A DNA stretch of 64,000 nt from positions 17,329,699 to 17,393,698 of the forward strand of contig CM046344.1 of NCBI GenBank assembly GCA_025403435.1. Reading direction: 5' to 3'. This document shows, in pieces, positions 34,208 through 47,137 of the stretch. Below the pieces are notes generated by a model, which ran no database searches, was not told where the DNA came from, and saw only the letters and a list, made by a program, of their open reading frames with translations. Position 1 is the first letter of the stretch; each line of letters begins with the position of its first letter. This DNA comes from Artocarpus heterophyllus (lineage: Eukaryota; Streptophyta; Magnoliopsida; Rosales; Moraceae). The position numbers and the translations under genes are program-made.

Positions 34208-36342
34208 TGTAACGTCCCGAAATTTATTTAATATTAATATAATGTAAATGATGAATTAGTGTGCCATAATTAAAGTTTTAACTTTAATTAGATTATTTGG
34301 TAGGATTTTTAGTTTTTGGTTGTTTTGTTAAATTGATGTGTTCAAAAGATTTCTTATTGATTTAAAATGATGTTTTGAGTTTTAAAACACAACAATTTGT
34401 AAAATGTTAAAAATACTCCGTTTTACAAAACCGTGGGCGGCACATGGTTTTCGCACAGTAAAACCGCCCACCGATTTTCTCTATTTATTTCTCTCTTCTC
34501 TCTCTCTCTCTTCACTCTCACGAGCTCTCTCTCTCTCTCCTCTCTCTTGGTCTCTCGGCAGTCCTTCCCTCTCTCAATCTCTTTCAAAATTTTTGATTTC
34601 CATTCGAATCCAAGCTTCGGAACAGCAAGGAGGAAGCTCGGGGACGTGATTCGGCAACCGAGAACGCGGATTGAAGCTTCGATTCGAGGTTAGATTCGAA
34701 ATTTCTAAACTTTTAACAAAATTTTCGATTTTGTGTGTTTTTGAAATCTAAGTTTGTTTTAGCTTAGAAAACCGTGGATTTGTGTTAAATGAGCTTAGAA
34801 CAACTAGAATCTAAGCTTAGATTGAAGAAAAACGGATTGGATTCAAGATTTTTATTTTTCCCCTCTTTTTCTCATTTTCGGATTTTTGAGGATTTCGAGT
34901 TTAAATGTTGATTAAATGATTCCAAACATGTTTTAGAATGTTTTTCTATCAAGTATAGTTGTTTTTCATGCCTGGGATTTGAGAAAAACAGGTTAGAAAC
35001 AAGATTTGGATTTTGGGGATCGAGAAACCCGTGGCTGGGATTTCTGGATCTTCCCAGTTCGGCAGGCCGAAGTTCATGTTCGGCAGGCCGGAGTGATGAT
35101 CGGCAGGCCGGTGTTCTTCCGACTGGCAGGCCGAATCTGGGGAAATGTTCGGCAGGCCGAACCTCGTTTCCGGCAGGCCGAAGCAGGGCGTCCGGCAGGC
35201 CGACCGAGGCATGGAAAATTTTGTGATTTTTACCCGATTTCACTGTTTTGAACCCTAATTTAAATCCCAACCTTATAGGATGATTTTAATGATACAAATG
35301 GCACACTAGGACATCATGACGTGATTTAGTAACATAGAATGTTTCGAACTAGATATTGATCGACTTAGTTTGTATCTAGGATTGTTCGTGGTTCCGTGGA
35401 GCTAACGTATAGCGGATCGGGATTACGGTGTGGGGTACCGGCACGAGTATTGAGGTAGGACTTCTATCCTATTTCTTTGGTAGCCTGGTTTTGAAATGAT
35501 TTGGCTTTGAAAAGGATTTCTATCAAAATGTTTTCAACGGTTGTTTGAAAATGGTTTTATCGGTTATATTTTTATATACCGTGACATGAAATGAATTTCA
35601 TAATGAATGTAATTGACAACACTCGGTAATTGGGTTTTGAATGATAATGATAATAAACACATGGGCATGATGCCATATCAGAGATCGGGTCGTGATCGAC
35701 CTTGGGGGCAGGTCCTGAAACCCAGCTGGGCCACTACGGTGGTGATTTCATGGTTTGCCTAGGTAAATGTAAACTGGTGTTTTGATTTGACGAGTAGACT
35801 GTTCTGTGTCAGAACGGTTCTACTCAATTTATTTATTTATTTGTTCAAGTTTCCTTTTTGTATAACTCCTGATAATGTTATGTTTCTTTGCATTAAATTA
35901 TTTTATAAAACTTAGTCCTACTGAGCCTTTCGCTCACGTTTTATCTGTTTTAAATCCCCCCCCTTCTAGGTGGTTTCCCATTTAGGTTTGGAGAAGATTC
36001 TTCGGACCGAACTCAGGAGCAATAGGAGAATTTATTTACATTCTGTATTTATTAATCAAGGCATGTAAGACTTAACTTTATTTGTACTTGGACTGTAATT
36101 GTATTTGTGATATTGTCAGATCCATGTGTGTGCACAAGTTGTGGGTTGTGGAACCCATATTCGCGGTTTTTATTTAATTACTGTTATTTGTTTAATGATT
36201 TTAAATTCTTTTATCAAATGTGGTGGAAAATCTTCTTAATTTTTATTTAATTTGATTCTCAAACTCTCGGTTTTCAATTAAATTCTCCTTTAATTAATCT
36301 AAATATTCCGCCACGTCACCTCCCGTACTCCGGGGCGTGACA
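34208..36342 (+). repeat. 3' LTR of the Tekay-like element (2135 bp)
   Basis: Same ends as the 5' LTR, about 1.4% different. The array here has seven units (35060-35202); the unit corresponding to the 5' LTR stretch around 28280-28300 is missing, and the fourth unit has CTGGCAGGCCG instead of CCGGCAGGCCG. Confidence 0.95.
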
Positions 36343-36854
36343 ACAACATGTTTAAGACGAATAAGAATACGACACCATTAATAAACGTGTCAAAAATGTA
36401 AACATGAACATAACCTGCTTATGGCACGCGTAACACGGCATGACACGATTAACACGATTACTAAGTGGGCCGTAATGGGTTGACACGATAATAACACGCA
36501 TATGGCATCTTTATGACCCAGTTAACTAAAAATTAAAAAAACTAATATAGAAAATTAACAAAAACACAATATCTAATTAATACTAACGTACTACAAATAT
36601 TTCAAATATTTTTATTTTTAAGTTTAAATGTGTTATAAACGGGTCATGTTGTCTTGTGTCGACATATTTACAGCCCGTTTAATTAAACGTGTTAAGACAT
36701 GTTAGACATGTTAGTACAAATCCAACCCCTTTATTTTCGTGTTATTCATGCCAACCCATTTATGACCCAATTAATAAACGTACAGTCCAACCCGTTTATC
36801 TCGTGTCGTTTTCGTACCGTGTCATCATGCCGTGTCCGCAACTGCCGGCCATAG

Positions 36855-39800
36855 TTAATATGGACACAACACACTTAAAAACAGATACAACATGACACAA
36901 CATGATTATTAAAAAAGTCTAGCAAAACACATTTATTACATAGGTTAACCTTGACGTGATTTTTGGTACGAAGCATGTTATAGATACTACGTAGGCAAAA
37001 TAAGTGGTATGGTATTACTGCTCTTTTATTATGTACTGCTTACAATTTTCTTATAAAACTTAAAATATACTAATATATTCTTAACCATATTTGATAGATT
37101 GAATTTTTCTACCTTTTAATTCGTTACAAGTCAATTGTGTTCTATACTTATTTTGTTACTTATAATTTTGTTATTGGACAGACCAAAGCATGAACATATT
37201 AAGGGCAAATGCACAAATAAAATTAGGTTATGGATCAGTTTTGCTGCCGTAAATCAAAGAATAAATTAGGTGGTAGACGAATTTTTACTACTATTATCAT
37301 GTTCCGTCACTTTTTTTCCTCTATTTGATCTATGCTTTTTCTTCTAACTAAAAAGACCAAAAACCTTAAAGATACATATTTGCCTAATAGGATAAGCCTA
37401 ACCCAAAATACTTAAAAATAATAGTGTCTTTATATTTCTTGAAAATAGTATATTTTAAACTTTTTTTGTAAAAATAATAAAATTAAAAAACAATATAGAG
37501 CAAGGGAGTCTGGGGCATGATAAGACATGGGATATACTGATCCCACTTTTTGATGAGAAAGGCTGTAGAAAAAAAAGATATTTATGTGGAGATAGGTATA
37601 TAGTTAGTGGATGCCATGCTGTACTACTTGAGGACTTGGAGGTTATAATATCTAATTCTTGAGTTTTCTTTACGAAAACGAATTAGGATGTGGAGATACC
37701 AACCACCGTAATTAACATCAAGTGCTTCAAATTTTATTTCTATTTCTATTTTTATTTCTATTTTATTTCATTTTAAGCTGCATGACAACAGCTTGTATTT
37801 GTAACTACGGTGGAGTTAAAAGTACGCCTACGGAGTATATATATTATGAGAAAAAATATCTTAGTGTTGTTGAAGGTACCAAATAAGTTATTATGGACAT
37901 GTTTAGCGCAGCTTTCTATAAGTTTTTTTTGGTTTTTTTGGGTTTAAAATTTGTTTTTAAAAGTTTTTAAATAATTTGGCATACGTGTTTTAGCTCTTAA
38001 AAAGTCACAAAATTTAACTTTTATAAAAAAAACACAAAATTTAACTTTTATAAAAAAATACTTAGAAAATAGACTTTAAAGCTTGTATTATAGTTTTAAT
38101 AAGATTTCATAAATTTTATAATAACATTTTTATTACCTATTAAAAAAATTTAAAAACCATTATTGCCTATTTAAACTCCTTTAAAAGTATGGTTTTAAAT
38201 ATTTACTAAAAAGTTATAGTTTTTATGTTTATCTTATTCTACTGACTAAAAGCACAAAAAAAAAAAAAAAAAACCTTTATCAAATAGGCTTAAAGTTTAT
38301 GTAGCTTTGATTTGTCACCAGGATAGTTGGATCCTCTTTTTATGATGAGTTTTGTAAGAAGGATGGAAATTCCTATGCTATGCTTTTAAGAGGCGCTTTT
38401 TTTTTTTTTTTTTTTTTTTTTGGGTGGGGGGTGGTTCCATATTGTGTTTTAGAATAAGAAAGAGAGAAAAGAAAGTCTAATACAAGTTGTTTAATAATTA
38501 TACCTAATACAAGTGAAGAAATGAGGTGTGATCAGTATCAAAATGATAATTTGACCTCCTATTTAAGACAATAGCTGCTCAACCATAAAGTCAATGAGGT
38601 AATTACCTATTAGCTGCTCAACCATAAAGTCAATGAGGTAATTACCTAAGGGCTAGGCTGAGCTAAGTCCCCCCCATTATAAATAGAAAGGCATTTTCTA
38701 AAATAAAAACATCCATTTACAATTCCTTTTTATTTTGGTAAAAATATGAATTGGTGTTCTATTTTAAATTGAAATTACAAATGAGATAAAATATAGTCCA
38801 AAAATTTAATAAAAAAATGCTATATGATTTGTAAGAAAATATATATAATTAGAAAATTTAAATTTGCATAATAATAATAATAATAATATTTATATTAATA
38901 TCAACAATAATGATAATAATATGCAATTAGTTGATGAATCTTTTATACTTAGTTATTTTGTTTACATAGTTGATCAAGATTCCTTTTTTTTTTTTTAACT
39001 TTATAAGTAGATTTGAGCAATTTCAAGTATATAAAATAGTTCTATTTTTTAGATTTGAGAAAAGAAGGTAGAAAAGTATTGTTTGAATTTTGATAACATT
39101 CTAAATTATGATGTAAAACATATCTTCCACTATTCAAAATTAGATTTACTATAAATTAAGTATTAAAACAATACTCTTAAAAGGAAAGCAACAACGTAAT
39201 TTAAGTATGTGTAAGCTTTTTATGTAACGTTATTAACACTTCTAGTGAATTTTTACTTCTAAGAAATCTTTTTCTTCTTTAAAATAAGATTTAATTGAAT
39301 ATTTTTAACTTCTAACTAAGTTTTAAAATTTTAATTTATTTATTTTTTAAAACATAAGACAACTGAATGTCTTTAACTTCTAACTAAGTTTTAAAATTCT
39401 AATTTTTTTTAAAAAGGCCCCCAAAACTTTTTGCCTAAGTTCTTAAAATTGCTTAAGTCAGCCCTGATTTAGAATTAAATTTATAATAAATATTATGCAC
39501 CTTATTTCAATATATATTTCCCGAATCTATTTAAAAAAAAAAAATTATTTTGCCCTCTAAGCATTTAACATCATATAAAAATTCCTTTACTTATTTAATT
39601 TTTTAATATCTCAAAATTATTGATTTTGCGGTTGCTTACCCCAGAACCATCTCTGAATATGTAGTCTTGAGCGTTTAATGCATGTCTTGCAGTTTAGTAC
39701 GATATTCCTACGCCTTGCCAATGTGATATTGGAATGTAGAGTCTCAGATACAAATTATCTAATTAAAGCTTGAGAGGAAACATGCTTGAAATTTAATTGA

Positions 39801-41125
39801 ACAAATTATTTCAAGCTGGGAGGGTATATACTTTCTAGCTACGAATTTATATACATTATTTATGCTGGTTATCTTTTTGGATTGTTCTCCATTGCCATTC
39901 TGGTCATTGTTGTTGTTGTTATTATTTTTTTTTATTATAACGGGAAAAGCTTGTTTGCAAAAGAGAATAAAGCGATGCATGGCGGAGTAGCGGAAGTTTA
40001 TGCAATCATATATGTTTCGACAATGATTTTTGTTTTTTTCTTTTTGTTTCGTTGGGTTGTTTTTACTTATCTGGAGACATCAACAGTTGAGATTGATCTT
40101 GTATATTTATGTTTTCCACGTGCAACTTTATTATGCTTGATAGAATGTTGCAAACTGATGGTAGCCCAATCGGTAAGAGAGATGGGATAAAAATCACTAT
40201 TATAGAATTTTGACAACGATTTAGTCAGGATGACTCCGTTTACACTCCTATTAAGTCTTTACACCATTATTCTAAATATACCCCTTGTGATTTTAAAATA
40301 ACTGAATTTATTTATTGCATACCCCTATACTTTCATAACTACTTCTAAGATTATTACTTTTTTCTGCCTCATTTTTCTTTTATTTTTCATTATTTTTACA
40401 ATCTTTTCTCTCTCTCTCTCTCTCTCTTGAAGCTTAAGCATGAAGTATTTTCATACATAGAGGAAAATTTTAAATTAAACACATGTATTTACTACATTTG
40501 ATTGAAAAATATTATACCTACTAATTGCATTTAAAAAAATAAATAAGCAATCAACAAAATAAAAAACCAAACAAACAGACGACATAGCAAATGCTTTAGA
40601 TATAGCAAAGGAATAATTGTTAAATAATGTTTGGGACAAAACCAAACTCAAAGCTTATTCTCAAACCAACAATATACACCACGAAACATAAAAGGAAAAA
40701 AAAGTAAAGAAATAATCGTATCGAATGAAAAAAATTCAACGTCCTCCGTATGATTTTTTTTGGAATAGTCAATGAAAGATTAAAATTAGGATTTTATTAT
40801 AAATTTCAAAATAGCAAGGATTTATGCATTAGGAGATTTATTATATGATACATATTTAGGTCAATTATAGTTGTCTTTTTTCGTCATTTTATTCATGGTT
40901 TTTTTTTTTTTATAAAATTTATCTTAAAGGAGGTTGCAAATAGTCAAGTTGGATATGTGAATAGAACCATGCGATTGCATTTGATATTTGACATAGATCC
41001 AAGCCGTTGTAAACATGTCTAATTTTAATATCATTCCATAGAATGTCGACAAAAAATCAACATTATAGAATTTTGACAATGATTTTGAGCATTGTTATAA
41101 GGCGTAGGTAGTGCTAATCATAATT
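36855..41125. other. AT-rich intergenic DNA
   Basis: No gene is supported. A 39-bp unit (TAGCTGCTCAACCATAAAG and so on) is repeated in tandem at 38572-38610 and 38611-38649. Poly-T lies at about 38398-38421 and a CT microsatellite at 40403-40427. The open frame at 39882-40190 (102 codons, very hydrophobic, with VIVVVVIIFF) has no recognised domain and AT-biased make-up. A 34-bp dispersed direct repeat (ATTATAGAATTTTGACAA core) occurs at 40189 and 41051. Confidence 0.55.
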
Positions 41126-41236
41126 CACTAGTAGAAGATAGGTCTTACTTTTTATTAATAATAGTGCTTAACATCGGTGGTGCTTTTAAGCATTTTTCAT
41201 TGGTTTTTAATCGATAATACCATTTTTGTTGTAGTG
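41126..41236. mobile_element. CACTA-like MITE remnant
   Basis: The right end, reversed, reads CACTACAACAAAAATGG, the hallmark end of plant CACTA (En/Spm) elements. The left end CACTAGTAGAAGATAGG is an imperfect match. The inside has AACATCGGTGGTGC and AATCGATAA, as in small CACTA derivatives. No 3-bp target duplication is visible (ATT and TAG). Confidence 0.45.
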
Positions 41237-41434
41237 TAGTCTCAATGGGACTATGTTGCATGTGGCTCCCTCGGTGCAGAATCATAAGGTAGAATTGAGA
41301 GTGCATTACAGTCCTTGTTTATTTCCACTACTATACAAGGACTTTTACAGACAGTTTAGTACATAGGTTCAAAACTATTTAACGCAGTTCAAACTACAGA
41401 AGCAATTCAAACTGGCATTTGGTAGAGTAATAAT

Positions 41435-44400
41435 TGATGTGTCACAACCCGCCTTTTTCGGGCTGTGATTAACCTTTTTCTTTACTTACTTATAGGCAAA
41501 AATTTAGAAACATATTTTTTTTTCATACTAAAATAATTTACATGTACTAATTTTAGTAACTTCCAAAACACTTTATATTTACATAAACATTCTTACTTTT
41601 ACAAAACTGTTTATCAAACATTTCGTTTCAAAATAACATCAAACATGTCACAGCGAAAAACATACAACAGTGGATTCTATACTCAATCTGCACTCAATCA
41701 TCCCTCTGCCAGCTCATCATTAAAACTTATTCTGACATTCTCGTCAAAATACCTACAGTATGAAATACTTAATGACTTAACGCCCAGTAAGTCCTATAGA
41801 TCCCACATGAACAATCAAATCAATGCATGACTCAATTATGCTTTCTTATAAACTTTCTTTATCATCATCATTTCTTATCTTTAGCTAGGGCCCAAATGTT
41901 CGTACCATTGCGCATTTTCATTTAGGTTTACGTAACACCGTAACCATATTTTATCCTTTAGACTCCCCTTGATATTGGAGTCGATACGACACTTTTTTTA
42001 ATTTCTGGTGACATATTTACCAGTCCATTTATTATGGTTGGCATACCATGTATGAAGTGATAATCACATGTTATCCATGATACATAAACTCGTTTGCATA
42101 GCATAGTACACACAAGTACCTACTTTATATACACACAGGTATTCATCATTATACACATAGGTACGTAACATTCCATATACACAGGTATTCCTCATTATAC
42201 ACACATGTGCGTAATATATTGTACATACCAGTACATACCAAGTTATACACTCAGGTATTCCAATCGTGTACTCACAGGTATCCATACGATGCCCCTAGGT
42301 ATTCATTTCATAGTAAATACACAAGTTTACACCTTAATAAATACTCAGGTATATATGTACATATATTCTATACCTATACTTTCATACTATAGGTGGGAAG
42401 GGTACTTACTTGTTTTTTAGTACCACAAAATCAACTTCGGTCTCCTTTCTCCTAGGGTCCTAGGATCCTGTTGGTCAATTACAAAACTATTAGCCAATTC
42501 CACTACGTTTCGTTACAAAACGTTCGTTACTTAATTAGTCGAATTGCATAACTGTATACAATTTTGAAACCACTGGTTTCCTTATTCTTATCTTATTCCA
42601 TGCCATTACCCTTAACGAAGAGCGAAATTCTTTCTAATCACTCTTTTTGCCTCTTGGGGTCGTTTTGAAACAATTCGGTTTTTCTTTCGGAGAAAAATAA
42701 CGACTTTGCCCCTAGAGGGCCGACTAACTCCCGAGTTTGTTTTCGCTCTTCTAATGGACATAATCTTGTACTCATTTCAAAATAATACCCTAATGGGTCA
42801 TATTACCTTAGTTCCTTACGGTACCCTATTTTTGTACACTTTTGCAATTTAGCCCATTAACTGAAAACTTTGACAATTTTGCCCCTGAGGGTAAAATTGT
42901 CTTTTTCAAACCAAAATTTTTTATTTTTCTCAAGGATCATTTTTGCTCAAAGTACCATATTCAAAATCCTTTGAGAAATGACGTTTTTGGCCTTTTAAAA
43001 TATTTTTCATAATTTTCACAATTTCTTTGAAAAATCAAAATCTCACAATCGATTGAGATTTTTGACAAACTATCCGTGATATAAAATAGTTTTCGTCAAG
43101 ATCTACAACTTTCATATTTTAACTTTTGTGAAAATCTCACTGCACAGGGGCATTTTTGGCCATTTTTCAATTCTATCGAGAAAGAACTTTTTATTACAAT
43201 TTAGTCCTTAAGGCGTTTTTGCAAAAATCCATTTCAAAATTGCATATTTACCCCTAAAAAAACCATTTCATCCTTTGTTTAAATTATTCTCATGCTCAAA
43301 CATCACTTTTGCTAAGACTAACATCCAAATTACAAAAACAACTCTTTTTGCAAAAACAACCATTTTGCACCGTAAACCAAAATTTCACAACTTCAACATG
43401 CCATACATCACATATTCATGAAATTTCATCAAACACATGCTCAAGAACCCACATATGTTCAAAGGAATAAAAATCAAAACAAAAATTATAAAATTTCAAA
43501 ACTTTGAAATTCAAAACTTACCCAAATAATATATTTTGATTTCTACCCTTCCAAGGCTCCTTGAACTCCTTCCTAGGCTTCATTTTCATGGAAAAACACT
43601 ATGAATTAATTCCCTCTTAACCCATGAAAAATTTCTTGAAAACTTGCTAAAAAGTTTAGGATTTTACCTTAAATCTTGTAAAAAATCCTTGAGTTTTGCT
43701 TCTTTAACTTGTTTGGGCCTATTTTTGCAAAGTGTGGGGCTGAGAAATTGTTTTGAGAGGTCTAGCTATGGCTACCAAATATGGGAGGAAGAAGGAAATG
43801 AGAATTGTTTTTTGATAATTTTGTAATAAATGCTTCCTTGTCCCATTTTGATGACTGATGGTCATCTGTAAGGATACCCTAGGTGGCGACATGCTATTGG
43901 GCTACATTTCTAAGCTTGGTGGCCCAATCAAATTCAGTTGGACACCCAAAAATTTATATAGTGTAATTTTTTGTCACACAGTATTTTTCTTACACTGCCA
44001 TGGTAAATCAGTATACCTCCTATCCTTAGACTGTATAAAAATATTTTACTTACTTTTCGTTCACTTTTGAAGGCCAATCATGACACTTTTCGTATATGTG
44101 TTTTCAATTAGCAGTATACTTATACTGCTTTGGCCTCCTTTTTACCGCAGGTTAGGGTTTGGACAACTTCTACGTCCTATTTACATTCTAATTTCTCATT
44201 TGCTTATATCATAATTTTACAATTAATCGTGATATAAAATTCATTTTATGAATATTATTTACAAATTTTTGAGTAATTAAACTCATAAAATTTGTATTTT
44301 ACCGTTTCCAACATTTTATCTCATTTGCCATAAAACTTGCAATCAATACCGCTCATTCATACTTTATCGAAATTTTTATAAAAATTACAATTTTTACAAA

Positions 44401-44488
44401 AAATTTTATTTTTAAGAGTAAATTCACTACTTAAACCTAATTAAATATTAGGTTTTATTAATGAAATTTTCTCGGTCATTACATGATG
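41435..44488 (-). mobile_element. 3-kb solo gypsy-type LTR with target-site duplications
   Basis: The LTR is 41440-44483 (3044 bp). On the minus strand it starts TGTAATGACCGAGAAAATTTC's first bases (TGTAATGACC) and ends GTTGTGACA, the style of Ty3/gypsy chromovirus LTRs. TGATG flanks it at 41435-41439 and 44484-44488. There is no internal domain between the ends, so it is a solo LTR. A 23-bp-period minisatellite lies at 42111-42352. Short open frames inside look non-coding. Confidence 0.88.
42111..42352. repeat. Minisatellite in the solo LTR, about 23-bp period, 11 units
   Basis: Units of the type TATACACAGGTATTC recur with their GGTA (or variant) at 42115, 42139, 42160, 42184, 42206, 42230, 42254, 42277, 42298, 42324 and 42348. 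Spacings are 21-26 bp. Unlike the arrays in the other LTRs it is AT-rich and shows no dyad symmetry. Confidence 0.85.
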
Positions 44489-47137
44489 TGCGTTTAAACC
44501 ATAGAGGTGGTTTTAAACTATCCAAAAACCCCAATATCCAAACTTTACCCCCCTCAAGTTCATATGGTTTGATTTGTTTTTTACAATAAAAACCATTTTT
44601 ATTCTTATTTTGCTTTTATAAACCATAGCTTTCTAAACACCAGTTTTTGTTTTAAACTTGATGTGATGTTTTAATTTTATTTTAAATCTTTACATTCTAA
44701 ACATCAATTTAAAACCATTATTTAAATCATACAGTTTAAAATCCGTAGTTCAAACTTAAAGTTCTAAACTGTACCATTCTAAACTCATGTACCAAATAAA
44801 CCATTAGTGATCTACTAGTCAAATACTATGTGCCAGGAGCGTGGGAAATAATTTTATAGGTTATATCCATGTGTTAAGATTTATTTACCATATTTTTACT
44901 TTTTTAATTTTTTTTAATAGTCAAAGTTTTAGTTACTTATTATCTAATTGCAACCAATACTTGAGTTAGAGAGTGGAAGTATTAAAAAGTAATAGTTGAA
45001 AGAATGATGTAAAAATAACTTTTAAAAAAGACATTTTAATTAAAAAATTTGTTGTAGTGGGTTAATTAGAAAAACCAATCTTTTAAGAGCAGCAAACGAG
45101 AAAAAAAAAATAGAGTATTCCAAAGAGGTATATAGAAAATGAAAGCGTACAATAAACAGGAAAATTTTGAAAAAAAAATTATTATAACATCAGCAAAACA
45201 ATATAACAATGAAAAAGTAAAATAAGAAAAAAAAAAGGATAGAACAGAAAAAACGCACACAAAAAAACAAAGGAGACTTAAAGCGCCAATTGCCACTTGC
45301 ACGTGCTACACACTTACATATCTAGTATGTCAAATATGTTAAGATATGAATATCTAAAAAATTAAGGTGTAATACATTTAAAACGGAAAGAAGCTTTTGT
45401 ACAGAAAGTTTGACATTAAATTATTTAAGATGTACATATGAAAAATAGATTTTAGAGCAACTTCAGGAAGACAAAAAGTGTTTGAATAGGAACATATTTG
45501 AGAAAAAAAAAATATTTTGACTTGAAATTACAACAGAAATATTTACAAAAGGACAACATTGATTTTAGTATTCTAGGGACAAGTTAGAAAGAAGAAAGGT
45601 TTTTAATGATAAACATTAAACAAATAAGGGATGTAAGATTTGAAAGGAAAGCATTTATAAGAAAACGTGAAAAACAATAAATGGAAGCAAAAGAAAGAGG
45701 TTAATTTATTTTTTTTTTTAAAGCATCAGAAAGCAAATAAAAAAATGGATATAAATTTGAAAGTAAAGCATTTAGAGGAAAGCGTGCAAAACAATAATTG
45801 ACAGCGAAAGGAAGAGGCTAAAAAGTTTTTTTTATAAGGAAAATCCATTAAAAAATAGGAATCAAATCTGCTAGACAAAACTTGAGAATCGTGAAACCGT
45901 ACTTAGCGCCTTATATATAATAATAGATGAAAGCGTTAGATCTCTTTTGGCCACTTCTGTAATTCTCGTTAAGTCACTTTTATTGTTTGAGAAATTCATA
46001 ACCAAAAAAGATTCCAAAAAGATAGAAGAATTGGAGCCACGTTCTTGCAGGTGTGTTTGGTATAAGTATTTGAGTAGAGTATTTGAATAAAGATTTAAAT
46101 TTTTATGAGAGAAAATACTGTAGCAAAATAATTAAAACCGTAATTTGAAAACCGAAACAAACACACTCGCAATATTCAATAACCTTAACCCATACGTTTA
46201 TAGAATTTGTACTTCATTAGTACTAAGAGCACTATTTTGTTTCCTTCCAAAAAAAAAAAAAGAGAGATTTTCCTTTTTAATTCATGAAGAACTCTAATAT
46301 AGTGTAATCTGATATTCTTACCCCAGTGATTCGAAATAGTTGAAGACTTTTATTAACAACGGTGGCTTTTCAAAGACACTAAACTTGCACTTGCACTAGC
46401 TAATATGGAGGTATCCTTATTCCTAAGTGCAATTGTTCACTATCATTACTGTACATTCGTTTTTTTTAAAAGATCATAAATATGTAAGTTAGAATTCACG
46501 AATAATTCTAAGTGGTAGTTAGGAGGGCAAATTTTTATTTTTATTTTTTTATTTGAGGTTAGGAGGGGCAATTTTCTTTGATTGCATTTATTAACAGAAG
46601 AAAAATTAAATGGCCCAAAAATGTTGACCCACTTCAATATTTTGAGTCGAAAACTCAACACCACTTGTTGAATTTGATCTCACCTTGGGTCACGTGTCAA
46701 CATCATAAATCCTACTATTAACAAAAAAAAAAATCTAATTTATACGAACACTCTGAAATTGGCATCACCTAGGCCAAGTGTTGAACACTTTGCTGCAAAA
46801 ATAATTCAAGCTTTTTTTTTTTTTTTTTGTTTTCACTTGTAGAAAATATGCCCCACAATAAAAGGCTTCTTTAGTCAATTGACAAACTCAAGCAACAGCG
46901 CAAAATATATAAATAAAAGAAAATACATAGTGAAAGCATGTCCCTTTTCTTGTTGCTTTCAATAAACGACTACCCAAATATCAATATCTACTCCTAATCC
47001 AGTTAAACCAACCATAGAAAAGGACACTCACCCAACCAATCAGAAGCTTCAAAAACGGAAAAGGATACCAAAAGAAAAGAAAAGAAAAGAAAAAGGCATT
47101 TATAAGAAGTATTGTGACTTGAAACGGATATTGATCA
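44489..47137. other. Intergenic DNA and upstream region of the first TBL gene
   Basis: No gene. The stretch 44490-44810 is rich in GTTTAAACC-like motifs and may be the right half of a MITE whose left half is 41345-41434, split by the solo LTR. A 116-bp piece at 46051-46166 with ends GTGTGTTTGG and reversed GTGTGTTTGT looks like another MITE. A poly-T tract lies at 46811-46828 and AAAAG repeats at 47076-47095, close to the gene start. No clear TATA box was fixed. Confidence 0.5.

Larger units (their letters stand above)
27300..36347 (+). mobile_element. Complete Tekay-like Ty3/gypsy retrotransposon with target-site duplications
   Basis: The element is 27305-36342 (9038 bp), flanked by ACAAC at 27300-27304 and 36343-36347. 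The LTRs begin TGTAACGTCCCG and end GGGGCGTGACA. The internal region has a tRNA-Met primer site, gag, protease, RT, RNase H, integrase and a C-terminal chromodomain-like segment in one frame, as in the Tekay/Del chromovirus lineage. I counted about 29 substitutions between the LTRs over 2135 bp, about 1.4%, plus one 22-bp indel, so the insertion is recent. The only coding lesion seen is one TAG in gag. Confidence 0.96.
27216..36854. mobile_element. CGTGT-rich hAT-like repeat, copy B, split by the gypsy element
   Basis: The left part is 27216-27304, starting TAGAGATGTCAAAATAGG. The right part is 36343-36854, ending in the reverse complement of CTATGGCCGGCAGTTGCGG. Without the gypsy insertion (27305-36342 plus one target copy) the parts join into a repeat colinear with copy A (25774-26340). 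No clear 8-bp target duplication was found. Confidence 0.55.

Noticed and set aside
39882..40190. 102-codon hydrophobic open frame as a membrane protein gene
   Set aside because: Composition follows the local T-rich DNA; no domain, splice or promoter support.
40150..40200. tRNA-like box A (GTAGCCCAATCGGTAAG) suggesting a SINE
   Set aside because: No box B at the expected distance and no tail or duplication that would define a SINE.
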